A stretch of 64,000 nucleotides of DNA from Biomphalaria glabrata. Taxonomy: Eukaryota > Mollusca > Gastropoda > Planorbidae. This document shows, piece by piece, positions 44,017 to 55,360 of this stretch. The stretch is taken from contig NC_074726.1 of the NCBI RefSeq assembly GCF_947242115.1, forward strand, positions 3,458,451-3,522,450, in the 5' to 3' direction. Every line of letters starts with the position of its first letter. The stretch's first letter is position 1. A model generated the notes under the pieces. That model saw only the letters and a program-made list of their open reading frames with translations, had not been told where the DNA came from and did no database searches. The position numbers were made by a program, and so were the translations under genes.

Positions 44017-44665
44017 TAATGAACTAGAAGTCAAATAAAGAACTAGAAGTCAAATAAAGAACTAGAAGTCAAATAATGAACTAGAAGTCAAATAAAGAAC
44101 TAGAAGTCAAATAATGAACTAGAAGTCAAATAATGAACTAGAAGTCAAATAAAGAACTAGAAGTCAAATAAAGAACTAGAAGTCAAATAAAGAACTAGAA
44201 GTCAAATAATGAACTAGAAGTCAAATAATGAACTAGAAGTCAAATAAAGAACTAGAAGTCAAATAAAGAACTAGAAGTCAAATAAAGAACTAGAAGTCAA
44301 ATAAAGAACTAGAAGTCAAATAATGAACTTGAAGTCAAATAAAGAACTACAAGTCAAATAAAGAACTAGAAGTCAAATAAAGAACTAGAAGTCAAATAAA
44401 GAACTAGAAGTCAAATAATGAACTTGAAGTCAAATAAAGAACTAGAAGTCAAATAAAGAACTAGAAGTCAAATAAAGAACTAGAAGTCAAATAATGAACT
44501 AGAAGTCAAATAATAAACTAGAAGTCAAATAATGAACTAGAAGTCAAATAAAGAACTAGAAGTCAAATAAAGAACTAGAAGTCAAATAAAGAACTAGAAG
44601 TCAAATAAAGAACTAGAAGTCAAATAATGAACCAGAAGTCAAATAATGAACTAGAAGTCAAATAA
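44017..44665 (+). repeat. 19-bp minisatellite, about 34 copies
   Basis: Units of AACTAGAAGTCAAATAAAG with a second type ending ATG. Stop codons recur in every frame. It lies about 0.8 kb downstream of GIMAP gene A's stop. Confidence 0.94.
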
Positions 44666-44669
44666 TATC

Positions 44670-45480
44670 GTCATCGATCATAGGTGGTCAAATAACATTC
44701 TCTTGCTTGACCAGCACAACAGAACGATATAAAATGTAAACACAAGTTGGTGTTCAGTTTTTAAATGTTTAATGTAGATCTTTTTTACTACTGTAATAAA
44801 TACCAACACCAAATCAAGAAGATTAAAAAAAAAGATTTTATCTGAGCTAAGTGGCGCCCTTATTGGGATCACTATATAAAATATACTACATTTCATTTAG
44901 CCCATGGGTTAACTTCATTTACATTGTATGTGAGCTTTGTATTGCTTGTATCAGCCTTAAGTTTTGGCATTTGAAATCCAAGAAATTGTCATTCTTATTA
45001 TTATTATGTTAGAATTATTATTATTATTATTACTGGCCTTATGCAAATATGAATTAATTACAAAATTGGAAGAAAGGGGGAGGCCTTGCTACCCCAGTCG
45101 TTTGCATCCATTGTACGGCACTGCAAATACAATATTTTCGTTAGATACGTATATATTAAAATAATCACTAGAACCATGACATTTTTCCAGTCAGATATAT
45201 ATTTAAAGATTAAGGCTGACGCAGGATATATGCTCACATATTATCTATAATAAAAAAAAAAGTGTATAAGCCTTTATTCATGCAACATAATATAGATTGC
45301 ATATGATTGCCTAAATGATTGTTTCCACTTTTATCAATATTTTATATAATTATCAAATCCAATATAAGTATCCACACATAAACCTTTTGTTAAGCGATTA
45401 CTAGATTAAATACGTTTTATCAGAGATAATTTCAACCGTTCAAATAATATTCTCTTTCTGAAGCTTTCATATCGATGGGG
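44670..45480. other. Flank downstream of GIMAP gene A
   Basis: AT-rich, including an ATT microsatellite near 45000-45030. No exon supported. Probably includes the 3' UTR of gene A. Confidence 0.45.
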
Positions 45481-45485
45481 ACATT

Positions 45486-46376
45486 TCATTTGTCTTCAAA
45501 ACTTCTATCTAATATTACATTGTTGCTGATAGGAACTAAAAAATAGATAAACAAAGCCCCTGCTGCTATAGATGCATATTTCACTGATATCACCATCGAG
45601 CCATTGCTCATCTCTCGGAATACATAAAGAACCCAGAACGTTAAACCAGTCAACCAGAATAAACCTAAAAATAGGGAATATTCAAATAAAAGTAACCCGA
45701 AAAACGTCCAAACTGTCCCAGCTATGAAGGCGACATTTCCTCTATCAGAAACTGCGGCATGGACACATAACGTAGGAGTATCACAGCATGGTAAAGTAAC
45801 TCTAGTCTGTTCCCTTGCTAAAAGTTCCCTTCTTCCAGGAAGTGCATCTTGAAAGTCGCGCAGAGTGTAGGGACGTCTTATGCCTTCAACGTGCCTCAGC
45901 ACCTCAGTATATTGTTCGAGCTGTTTCTGTTGCTCTTGACTTTTGTTATCCATCAGAACGATTCTGTAGTTGACTTCTTCAAAGAGATTGTGTATGTCTC
46001 CAGTCTGTTCCCTGCACCAGTCCTCAAAGCAGTCAGCCTCAAATAGATCCCCGTACGTCATCGCAATGATCCCGTGTGAACGAAACACGCTCTCTCCAAA
46101 CATCAGCTTTGTGATTTCCACGGCGTCCTTTTCCTGCTTGGTGAACCGGACTCCGTACTTGAGTACCAGAATAATAGCAGACATACCTTCGCGGTTAGCT
46201 TGAAGTGTGTCCTGGACGAGGCTAATAACAGTTTGGATAGATTCCGTACGATCCTCTTGAATATCCCCCACACCGACACATGGAATGGTTTCTATTTCAC
46301 TTGAAACCATACGCAAAGACCTGGCCGTAGATGTTTTACCATTGCCTGCTCTGCCTACCAACAAAATTTTTCTCAT
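45486..46376 (-). CDS. GIMAP/AIG1-like GTPase, gene A
   Basis: Encodes 296 residues from the ATG at 46376. The AIG1-type G domain starts at once: G1 GRAGNGKTS (residues 8-16, canonical GKT). The G3 position reads IPCVGVGD, with Pro where DxxG needs Asp. The GIMAP conserved box follows (YGVRFTKQEKDAVEITKLMF), then the MTYGD G4-type motif and MDNK. After a helical linker come a long or double hydrophobic segment (about 214-252) and another near 265-284, suggesting membrane anchoring, as in several vertebrate GIMAPs. GIMAPs act in immune-cell survival and pathogen defence. That role here is inferred. An acceptor-like TTTTACAG precedes 46411, so an untranslated 5' exon is likely. Confidence 0.85.
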   Translation of the reverse strand: MRKILLVGRAGNGKTSTARSLRMVSSEIETIPCVGVGDIQEDRTESIQTVISLVQDTLQANREGMSAIILVLKYGVRFTKQEKDAVEITKLMFGESVFRSHGIIAMTYGDLFEADCFEDWCREQTGDIHNLFEEVNYRIVLMDNKSQEQQKQLEQYTEVLRHVEGIRRPYTLRDFQDALPGRRELLAREQTRVTLPCCDTPTLCVHAAVSDRGNVAFIAGTVWTFFGLLLFEYSLFLGLFWLTGLTFWVLYVFREMSNGSMVISVKYASIAAGALFIYFLVPISNNVILDRSFEDK

Positions 46377-46558
46377 ATTTATGTATGAATATGAACTATT
46401 TCAGTGATTATCTGTAAAATAGAAACATAGAATCATTTATTGTTTTCAACGCTAACAATAAATATCACTATATCAATAATTCTGATATTGGAAGTGGTAG
46501 ATTAATATTCAAATTGTTTCAAACTTAGTTTAAGTCTACTCTTATGAGAATGTTATAG

Positions 46559-46778
46559 TGTTGTGACACGGTTACTATGTGTGGTCAGCCATGACACACG
46601 GATAAGTGTTGGGTACCTGGGAGTTAGGGGACTTGCGGGAAGTCTAGTGTGTGGTGTAAACAAGAAGGAAGTCATCTAGTGGAGTTGTTTTGCATATAAT
46701 ATTAGCCTTGTATAAATGTTATATTAAATACTTTACAATTAAAGGCACCTTACAATTAAAGGAACTTGTTTCTTCACA
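46559..46778. mobile_element. Solo LTR fossil, 220 bp
   Basis: Starts TGTTGTGACACGG, ends TTTCTTCACA, flanked by the 5-bp duplication TATAG (46554-46558 and 46779-46783). The short length and TGTTGTGAC start suit a gypsy-type element. No internal part remains. Confidence 0.78.
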
Positions 46779-47073
46779 TATAGGAATAAAGTTATTTAGT
46801 ATATACTACACTATAAATGTGCATACAATCTTTTCATAATTTCTTATTGAGGATCGAAAGATTTTTATTTCATTAAGAAGGTTTCAGTGGGTTCTTCACC
46901 TGAACAAGTATCTCTGGCAACACACAGGCATTTAGGTCATCTTGCGTTATTATGAAAATATCAAATTGTACTAAGTCACACAATCCCATTATACATTAAC
47001 AATATTATGGACGTCTCTTAGGTCATATTCCACAAGAAATTGTTTTAGTTGGAAGATTCAGATGTTGTGATGT

Positions 47074-47160
47074 TAACCGTAGGCCACAGAAACATATGAC
47101 CTTTACATCATCTGCCCTTTAGGACTGAAATGGGGAACTTTACTACTTTTTACTTACTAC
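47074..47160 (+). repeat. SINE-1 tail fragment
   Basis: GTTAACCGTAGGCCACAGAA and ACCTTTACATCATCTGCCCT match the SINE-1 3' half only. Confidence 0.65.
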
Positions 47161-47164
47161 ATTC

Positions 47165-48120
47165 AAGAAAACTATATAAGAACTGTCGGTGCGTAGATTA
47201 TGGCATTCTAGCACCAATGTTTATTAAGTGCACAATTTTTGAACGCACTTTCTTTTTGTTGCCTTGCTTGTAAGCTGATGGAGTGTTTTTGTTATTATGC
47301 TGGTGTAACGTCGTGTGTTTGAGATTCTTCTGAGTTCCCCTGTTTAGGAGAGTTAGTAATGGGATTATCAAGATTTACATTGGAGTTTATTATCGGCTGT
47401 GGGCCAGTGTTGAACGTGTGGCGTTGTGTGATAGCAAGGTGCAGAATTATTGTTTAATTACTATAACCACAATATTCGAATATTTTAGACTCAATGTCAT
47501 TACTCCATCAGTTGTCATTATTACTTATATTCATGTCATTAAACAGCTAGATTATTAACGGTGAGTCAATTATTTATTGTAAGCACGAAGGTGCCTATTG
47601 AAAGTCAGGGGCCCGGGCAAACGAGCTAAGGCTTTAACACAACCCTGACAAGAACTATCTGTTCAAAACTTGTTTCGATTCGTTCGTCAATTATCACATT
47701 GACAATGTTCCCTTTAACACTGATTTGTTGTATTTTGCAACGCAAATAAAAGTAGAGTGTGAAAGTGGATTTACGCGTTTAGCGACTTATTCGTATGATC
47801 GAATAAAAATCTTGATCTTGACCTACATTATGATTTGTTTGTTAATTAAATTGTTATTATTAAACGTTATTTCTTCTACACACAATCTTGAATCAAGCTG
47901 AGAATGTTCACATTTAGGCTACTATTTTTTTAATGACAAAATAGGAATCAATTTTAAAAAATAAAATAAACAATACGTAATTAACTATTGGTAATTAATT
48001 ACTTTGTTTGGTATCGATCAAGGGAAAAAGATTTTTACTTGACTGATGAGGTGGTATAAGTAAAATAAGCCCCTTTAATAGTTTTTAGGTGGCCGGATGA
48101 AGCTAACAATAGATAATGAT
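47165..48120. other. Intergenic between GIMAP genes A and B
   Basis: No exon is supported. Contains a diverged TAATTA-rich repeat near 47980 and AT-rich sequence of unknown origin. Confidence 0.4.
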
Positions 48121-48129
48121 AAATTCTTC

Positions 48130-48545
48130 TGTTTTCATAAGCGATTCGCTGGAACAGTGCTTAGTGAGTTGGCTTGAGGACGCTTGAGTCCTCGAGTTCG
48201 AATTCAGGTCTTTCAACTTCTTTTTAATTTCAAAAATGCATTGAAAGAGCATATATGTATTATTGTTAGTAGGCCCTATAGATCGAATGCAAATTTTGTT
48301 ATATGACTGATCCAAACTATAGATAAACTAAGATTACTATCAGATTTAAAAAAAAAAAGTATTTTTTTTAAAGAATTTTTAAATTTTTTTTTAGCTTAGT
48401 AGTGTTTACTGAGCGGCTAAAGGCAGTACGGAAACCTTCTCACACATACCCCATCGCTACCAACTAGTCCTCAAACGCGCTAAGACCCTAATGTACTGAG
48501 CATGCTATAAGCATAAAAGTTGCGGTATACAAAAGCAATTTAAAA
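48130..48545 (+). mobile_element. SINE-3-like fragments
   Basis: A tRNA-like head (TTAGTGAGTTGGCTTGAGGA, TCGAGTTCGAATTCAGG) at 48150-48215. The family body (AGTGTTTACTGAGCGGCTAA, GAGCATGCTATAAGCATAA) lies at 48400-48520. Related to 8895-9115. The two parts are separated by AT-rich filler, so they may be one disrupted copy. Confidence 0.45.
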
Positions 48546-48622
48546 AATATATTCATTAAAAAATGTGTTCTCACAAAAGGATTTGTATTACTTGATTTTA
48601 ATTAGCTAATATTACATTAGGC

Positions 48623-49314
48623 TTACAAAAGATGAACATAAAAATTTGTTACAACTATTATAATATGTACTAATTCTTTTATATTGTCAATAAGCTTGGA
48701 GAGAAGTGTTCTTTCTCCCATGACAGCTACCACATTTGTTGGAGCTTGATTTTGTGATAGTCTTTCATCTATAGTGAAATTAACATGTTCCACTTTTTGA
48801 ATGTTTGATTTTAACTGTAGCCACTGTTTCGTTTTTCTGTCTATATCACGAGTTTTATTATCAAACAGGACACATCGATAGTCCGCTTCTTCAAACACAG
48901 TTTTTATGTCACCAATCTGGTCTCTGCACCAGGTCATGAAACATTCGTCCAGATCGGTAGCTTCTGTCATGTCTTGGCGAAACAAATCCCCGTAACTAAA
49001 CACTATCACCACCTTAGCTTTGAATACATTCTCCCCAAACGTCGACCTCACCACTGAGACCGCGTCTTTCTCTTGCTGCGTGAACCGTATTCCATACTTC
49101 ATGATAAAAAGGATGGCGTGTATCTGGCGTAGCTGATCTCGCAAGTTGAAATAGTGTTGTCTTCTTTCTAGCAGTGTGATGTCTTGACCTGCGTCTCCGA
49201 TCCCCTTGCTGTCAATGACACGATACTCGTTGTCTTCGTGGATACTCTGCTCCACGCTAGTCAATCCGTTGCCAGATCGTCCAATTATGATTAAATCTTT
49301 CAAGTTGTCGTTGT
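48623..49314 (-). CDS. GIMAP/AIG1-like, gene B, exon 2: P-loop lysine lost
   Basis: With exon 1 (50581-50620) it gives 243 residues in frame (692 plus 40 nt). The acceptor is TTTTACAG before 49314. G1 reads GRSGNGLTS: the invariant P-loop lysine is Leu (about residue 31). G3 is DSKG (intact DxxG), the conserved box is YGIRFTQQEKDAVSVVRSTF, then FSYGD and FDNK. The product is shorter than A and C and ends in one weakly hydrophobic stretch (LVHIIIVVTNFYVHLL), so membrane insertion is uncertain. Losing the lysine should weaken or abolish GTP binding, which suggests a pseudo-GTPase that works by dimerising with active GIMAPs. That function is inference. Confidence 0.83.
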
Positions 49315-49354
49315 CTGTAAAAGTTAAAACAATTAATAATACATTGATACATTT

Positions 49355-49620
49355 TACATATAAGATAACATAAGATAATTTTTATTGGTCCAATCAATTG
49401 GAAATTCAGTTACAATTGACCACCTCAGCGTAACTACTGTAAAAATAACAATATAGATGCAAATACTAACAATATTCACACACAAAGCATATGCACATTC
49501 ACAATCAATACTTTATGAATTAGACTTCTATGTACTTCTCGATGACGACAGATGACCTTGTGACACTCTGACCAAAAGTAGGATGAAGGAGTTTTTAAAT
49601 ATTTCTGTTTTAGTTCTAAA
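49355..49620 (-). mobile_element. LINE-D 3' fragment
   Basis: Matches the 31200-31440 copy (TATTGGTCCAATCAATTGGA, ACAATATAGATGCAAATACT). On the minus strand it reads TKTEIFKNSFILL...RVSQG, a LINE ORF end. It lies in the intron of GIMAP gene B. Confidence 0.6.
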
Positions 49621-49797
49621 GGAGAGGACCCCTCTGAGTCTACCCAGCTCTAATAGGTACCTGCCATTAGTTGGGGAAAGTAAAAGTGGTTGGTCGTTGT
49701 GCTGGCCGTATGACATCCTTGTTAACCGTGGGGGAAAAAAGAGAGACCTTTACATCATCTGCCATATACATCGCAAGGTCTGAAAGGGGTACTTTTT
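49619..49797 (+). mobile_element. SINE-1, 5'-truncated
   Basis: Begins in the body (CTCTGAGTCTACCCAGCTCT) and keeps the TTGGTCGTTGTGCTGGCCGT and tail blocks. It abuts LINE-D directly. Confidence 0.75.
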
Positions 49798-50580
49798 AGA
49801 AAATGAAGTACTTATAGGGACTAGAGTCTATCAAAAGTATCAATATTTTCGTTTAATAAGTAAAATCATCTAACAAAATAGTCTTACTTAAAAAGGCAAA
49901 TGGCAATTTACATATTCCATATGCTAGAACAAAGTCATATAAGTGTAAAAAAAATACTCAGAAAAGACACAGAGATAAAGGTGAATTTCTTTTTTCATAT
50001 GCTAGTAAGAGATCATATAAGTGCTATTGATTTCCTATTGCTATTTGCCATGGATTCTATGCCTGACTCAGCCATGAAAAGCAATGTCATATTTGAGTTG
50101 CAAGTCTGTAATTAACAAACACGAGTTTGGTTTTCATATAAATTTGCGTAGAACATTCTCTTTGCTTTTTTAAATTGACATTTTGTAATTGAAAAGATAA
50201 AGATACAATGAGTTTTAAAATGAAATATTTTTTGTATTCTTTCCTTAACAAGGTGGTGATATTGCTCAAATCAAGCATACTGAACAGATTAGAGCTTGGC
50301 TATCAGCTTGTAGTTTACTTTATCAACAAGCCCTCTTCCCCTTGTTAGCAACTATTCAAATATTAATTAAAAGTATTCAAGTAAGCCTTCAAATGACTGA
50401 TATTGAGGCCTATGTATATAAAAGTAGGCCTAAAGGCCTATTTATATATTAAGTGCCGTCCTAAAGGCATTCATGACAGCAACTGAGTAGGCCTAACTGG
50501 CCAGCTGTAAGCCATTAACAATTATGAATAAATAAAAGCTGTACGTAGATACATATATATATATATACACTTCTACTTAC

Positions 50581-50620
50581 CATCTTTCTGAATCAAGACA
50601 CCTTCCATTGTATCCGCCAT
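50581..50620 (-). CDS. GIMAP-like gene B, exon 1
   Basis: Forty nucleotides encode MADTMEGVLIQKD and the first base of the next codon, ending at GTAAGT (50575-50580) in phase 1. It joins to 49314 as ...QKDDNDNLKDLIII. The phase matches gene C's first exon. Start chosen as the first ATG with good context (ACTAAATGG). A second ATG four codons later is possible. Confidence 0.68.
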
Positions 50621-50639
50621 TTAGTATGTTGTATTAGGT

Positions 50640-51110
50640 TGTCAAACGAGAGGTCAGATTTCGTATACATTTACCACAGATAAAAGGCCTACAACTCATG
50701 TTTTTTAATGAAGATTTCGTCTAGTTTTAGATCTGTTTAGGCTGTACACTCAAAGTAATTGATTTATTGTAGGATTACTTTTCAATAAATACGTATAAGA
50801 TTAAGAATATCATTTTTTAAATAAAATAAACGATTTTTTTTTAAATGGAAAAGTATGTGTGCACATTAGACCCTGATCATCTCAAAACATCACATGATTC
50901 ATAGTTGTTTGTTTTCCTCGGGAAATACTTGACGTAAATGCAGATCTACACAACAGGCTATGCCTGTATTATTTATAGACTGTGGAAATCTCCCATTATT
51001 TACTAGTGACAGTTTTACCAAACAAAAAAACAAAAGAAAAGTTAACTGAATATTTTTTATTAGCATTTTTATTTTAGTAATTAACACACCCCGAGTTTAT
51101 CAATATACGT
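50640..51110. other. Upstream flank of GIMAP gene B
   Basis: AT-rich with an AT-run at 50551-50567 just downstream of exon 1. No exon or clear repeat is seen. Probably holds the promoter. Confidence 0.35.
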
Positions 51111-51114
51111 CGCT

Positions 51115-52095
51115 TGCACGGTGGCTGAGTGATAAAGGCTGGGCTTCCAAACCAATGGGTTCCGGATTGAATCCTGGTGAAGACACAGATTTTTTTTTTA
51201 ATTTCGTGATCTTTAGGGCGCCCCTCAGTCCACCCAGCTCTAAGAGTACACGACAGGTGGGGAAAGTAAAGGCGTTTGGTCGTTGAGCTGGCCACATGAC
51301 ACCTTCGTTAACCGTGGGCCATGAAACCTTCGTTAAACGTGGGCCATGACACCTTCGTTAACCGTGGGCCATGACACCTTCGTTAAACGTGGGCCATGAC
51401 ACCTTCGTTAACCGTGGGCCATGACACCTTCGTTAAACGTGGGCCATGACACCTTCGTTAAACGTGGGCCATGACACCTTCGTTAACCGTGGGCCATGAC
51501 ACCTTCGTTAAACGTGGGCCATGACACCTTCGTTAACCGTGGGCCATGACACCTTCGTTAACCGTGGGCCATGACACCTTCGTTAACCGTGGGCCATGAC
51601 ACCTTCGTTAACCGTGGGCCATGACACCTTCGTTAACCGTGGGCCATGACACCTTCGTTAACCGTGGGCCATGACACCTTCGTTAACCGTGGGCCATGAC
51701 ACCTTCGTTAACCGTGGGCCATGACACCTTCGTTAACCGTGGGCCATGACACCTTCGTTAACCGTGGGCCATGACACCTTCGTTAACCGTGGGCCATGAC
51801 ACCTTCGTTAACCGTGGGCCATGACACCTTCGTTAACCGTGGGCCATGACACCTTCGTTAACCGTGGGCCATGACACCTTCGTTAACCGTGGGCCATGAC
51901 ACCTTCGTTAACCGTGGGCCATGACACCTTCGTTAACCGTGGGCCATGACACCTTCGTTAACCGTGGGCCATGACACCTTCGTTAACCGTGGGCCATGAC
52001 ACCTTCGTTAAACGTGGACCACAGAAACAGATGGCCTTAACACATCATCTGCACTATAAATCGTAAGGTCTAAAATTGGTACTTTATTTCTTACT
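51115..52095 (+). mobile_element. SINE-1 with an internal 25-bp minisatellite expansion
   Basis: Head (CACGGTGGCTGAGTGATAAA), B box and body run normally to GGCCACATGACACC at about 51285-51303. The next 25 bp of the SINE are then repeated about 29 times to 52018, after which the SINE tail (ACAGAAACAGATGGCC...AAATCGTAAGGTCT) resumes. The array is thus inside a single SINE. Confidence 0.92.
51299..52018 (+). repeat. 25-bp minisatellite, about 29 copies
   Basis: Unit: ACCTTCGTTAACCGTGGGCC followed by ATGAC. Early units vary between TTAACC and TTAAAC, later ones are uniform. Confidence 0.95.
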
Positions 52096-52379
52096 TTTTT
52101 TTTACTGCTGTGGTTTGGACTGATTCACAATGATCCTGAGTTCGAAACCTGGCGTCCTGCGAGACGTTTAAACTAGGACGTAAGAATCTTCATTAAGGAA
52201 CGTCCAAAACTTATAAGCCCAGTGATTTCCTGCTCAGAATTTCACATTAGACTAAAGTAGTGATGCCCAGACCCGGCCCGCGACATAGTTTCATTCGGCC
52301 CACCGAAACTTCAGTACAAAATGTAAAAAATCCCACTATCCTAAAAAAAGAAAAAGTCTCTTTACCTACGTTAGGGCCC

Positions 52380-52630
52380 TATCTTCTTATCTTATAAAAT
52401 ACAGACTTTACTTCATAAAAGACGATGATTACGTCCTACGCTTCATGCATCTAATCATGCATGTTAACCAATGACTTCAATTCTGCCAAGTCATTTGTTT
52501 TCCTGGCTGGCTCAGGCAACCTTTCAATGCTCTAATAGCATTTTTTTTACTAATTTGTCCTAGCATATGGAACGAGAAATGTCCCTGTGTAACTGTGTCT
52601 AAGTATTTTATTAGATTTTCTAGTATGCTT
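52380..52630 (-). mobile_element. LINE-A 3' fragment
   Basis: TCTTATCTTATAAAATACAG, ATTACGTCCTACGCTTCATG and CAAGTCATTTGTTTTCCTGG match LINE-A. Diverged, with small deletions. Confidence 0.65.
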
Positions 52631-52634
52631 TATT

Positions 52635-53110
52635 TAAATGTCATAATTGTGGTAGGCTATTATCTAACAAAACCTGTGCCATAACACTGCCATTGCTGCC
52701 TTTATTTAGTATGAGTAGCGTTGGGGAAATGTCTGAATTAAAAGGCATCAGGCACAACACAGCGCTTGTATTATACCGATAAATATTTTCAGAGACTGTG
52801 CATCTGTTGAGGCCCAACAAGGTACAAAAAATGTTTAGACTTAGAGAAGGCCTGCCAGTCAACCAGCCAGTGCTCAGTACACAAACATGGAAAGGCGAAA
52901 GGCTTATTGATAGAGTGAACAACACAAAAACAAAGGGGCTCAACCCTTTGCTACTGTTCGTCTGTCCAACGTTTTCAATGTCTCCGCTACGCCTCTCCTG
53001 TACATAGTGCTTTCAAGAAAATGGGGAACAACTTTGTAATGTATGTATTATTTGAGAATTTGAATAAAACAACCAGTTACTTCTATTTCCTAACTAGCTT
53101 GATTTAATTA
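52635..53110. other. Unique-looking stretch, no gene assigned
   Basis: A 69-residue plus frame (52798-53007) and a 100-residue minus frame (52641-52943) overlap. Neither has a recognisable domain. Left unassigned. Confidence 0.35.
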
Positions 53111-53239
53111 ATTTGCATAATAATGGAAAAAAAATGGCACACTGTATCAAGACATTACCATCTTAAAGTCACGTGTTAAGTCATATTGACGTATTGCACT
53201 ATTATTTTTTTTATTAGAAATTTTCATTAGAAAAAAAAA

Positions 53240-53505
53240 TGCGTTTTCATATAATAAGGCTTGTCTTCGATTCCGAAGATTAATAAGGAATGCAGTCTTT
53301 CCCGTGGCTACGCAGCCCCAGCTGTGACCTACATATTTTGCCACATCCAGGGCAAGCATAACCATTGTCCGTCGGTGGTCAATTAAGATTTTTTCTTTTC
53401 GCCGTCTGCGTCTGTCCCCGGCAGCGGATTTTCTTTTGGTCTCAAATGAGTAGGCTATCCTGCAACCTTTGTGAGTGACCTCCAGCTGTCTCTTTGTTTT
53501 CATAG
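53240..53505 (-). mobile_element. LINE ORF2 C-terminal finger fragment
   Basis: Minus strand reads SFETKRKSAAGDRRRRRKE and MVMLALDVAKYVGH, matching 42163-42432 with a shifted frame. A short dead LINE tail. Confidence 0.55.
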
Positions 53506-53509
53506 AATG

Positions 53510-54038
53510 TTATAAATAATTGATTTTTTAAAGATATTTTCTTAGTCCTGAAAGAATTGATGAGTTTTTTTGTTACATAGAAAGTCTGAAATGCTGAAAC
53601 AATTTCATTATAAATGATGTTTATTTCCCATATATTTTAAAGCAATGCCAAGTACAAACATGGTCTAATAATAAGCAACAATGTTAGCGTCTAAGATGAG
53701 GAACATATAACACATGAAGGGCATTTCTAGATTTCTAGAATATACATTATTATAAAAAAGGGAAAATTTCTTAAGGTATCACGATTACATTGGCTTGTGG
53801 ATGTCAAAGTAATGCACATTTTCTGACGGAGAAAATACTAAAGCTTCGATACAATAGTTCTCTTACAAAGGTGTGACAATGTTCAATACTTCTTTTGTTT
53901 TGGGGATAGGAAAGCTAAAAGTTCAAAGGTTATAAAACACGAGGCTTAATTTAACTTCATTTTATTTTGGGTGTTTGTAATTCAACTATGACTTGACTGA
54001 CATCTCACATTACTAAGAGTTCCCTAACAAAGCCCAAA
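53510..54038. other. Downstream flank of GIMAP gene C
   Basis: AT-rich, no exon supported. Likely includes the 3' UTR of gene C. Confidence 0.4.
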
Positions 54039-54041
54039 ATG

Positions 54042-54958
54042 TTATGTTGCTTCTAACTTGTTCATCGACTTCGTTGTCGTCGTTTTAATTACGTAAAGGA
54101 TGCAAACTACAACAGAGATGCCTGCTACGTACTTATTGGGTCGCCCTATCACCATCAACCCTTTTCTCACCTGCAAGTGGACGAAGAGTATCCCCAATAA
54201 CAACAGCGCAATCCAGACTAGCCCTAATATAGCAGAGTATGAAATGATAAATAACATTAAACATATCCACATCGTGAGAAAGCTAACGACAATGTTTCCA
54301 TTGATAACAGTGTGATCTTTTGGTTCTGGGCTGTTTCGAGCGTTTTCTCGTGCGTTTTCTCGTGCAATAAGTACTCTTTGTCCCTCTTCTGCGTTCCGAA
54401 AGTCTTCTGTTGTGTATTTCTTCCCGATGAGCTGGACACATCGCTGTATATTTCTGGCTTGTGTTATCTGCTTTTCTCGGCTTTTGTTATCCATCAAAAC
54501 AATTCTGTGGCCGACTTCCTCGAACAATCGTTGTATGTCTCCAGTCTGCTCCCTGCACCAGCTTTCAAACGTTGTGCCGTCCTCGTCGCTGTCTGTCTCA
54601 AAGAGGTCACCGTAGGTCATGATGATCGTCACGTGACTCCGAAACACGTGATCGCCAAACATGAGTTTCACCATTTCCACGGCGTCCTTCTCTTGCTTGG
54701 TGAACCTGACGCCATACTTTAGAACCAGAACGAGGGCGTCGAAGCCTTCGGCTGTGTTCTGGATAGTTGCCTGGACGCGGTTTATCACCGCTAGGATGTT
54801 TTCTTGGCGGTCTTCTTTGCAGTCGCCCACACCTTGAGTCGCGATAGCTTCAATGTCATTATATTCATCTGAGATGCTTTTTAGAGACTTCACAACAGAC
54901 CTTTTACCATTTCCTTCTCTCCCTACCAGCAAAATTCGTTTCTTGTTTGAGTAATAAT
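54042..54958 (-). CDS. GIMAP/AIG1-like GTPase, gene C, exon 2
   Basis: With the 13-nt coding exon at 56505-56517 it gives 309 residues in frame (917 plus 13 nt). The acceptor is TATTTTACAG before 54958. G1 reads GREGNGKRS: the lysine is kept but the next residue, the Mg-binding Ser/Thr, is Arg (about residue 24). G3 reads IATQGVGD, with Ala in place of the DxxG Asp. The conserved box is YGVRFTKQEKDAVEMVKLMF, followed by MTYGD and MDNK. The C-terminus has a long hydrophobic region of likely two helices (IVVSFLTMWICLMLFIISYS onwards) and a third (YVAGISVVVCILYVI), so it is probably membrane-anchored. Closest to gene A in sequence and layout. Confidence 0.86.
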
Positions 54959-55097
54959 CTGTAAAATATTTACATTGCACTATAAAACTTTGGAAGTTTG
55001 CACATTTATTTTTAAAATAGGAGCAATATGTAAATATTTGTTTATATAACTAGATACACTTCGTTAATGAATTCTATAGGATGAGAAAATAACATAT

Positions 55098-55333
55098 TGT
55101 TATGACTCCGCCATGCGCACCGGCCCGCACCGCCATTAAGCTAGAAGGTGCGCACTGTGATAAACTAGACTGGGAAGGATGTCAACATTAGGAAGAGAGG
55201 AGAACGATTTCCGCCCAAGTTGAGAGCCGAGGTGAAACGACTGTGCCTAAGATAGATGTTGTTTGTGTACCTGTGATGTCTTGTAAATAAACATCGATGT
55301 GCCTCGTTGAGTTGCCTCACTTAAGTTATTACA
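55098..55333. mobile_element. Solo LTR fossil, 236 bp
   Basis: Starts TGTTATGACTCCGCC, ends TTAAGTTATTACA, flanked by a 4-bp repeat ATAT (55094-55097, 55334-55337). It carries AATAAA near its 3' end, as LTRs do. It lies in the intron of GIMAP gene C. The 4-bp flank in AT-rich DNA is weak support. Confidence 0.6.
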
Positions 55334-55360
55334 ATATTTTACACAGAATGAATTAATAGT

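Noticed and set aside
51299-52018. CRISPR-like regular repeat array
   Set aside because: The 25-bp units are contiguous with no variable spacers, and the array sits inside a SINE in a eukaryotic genome.
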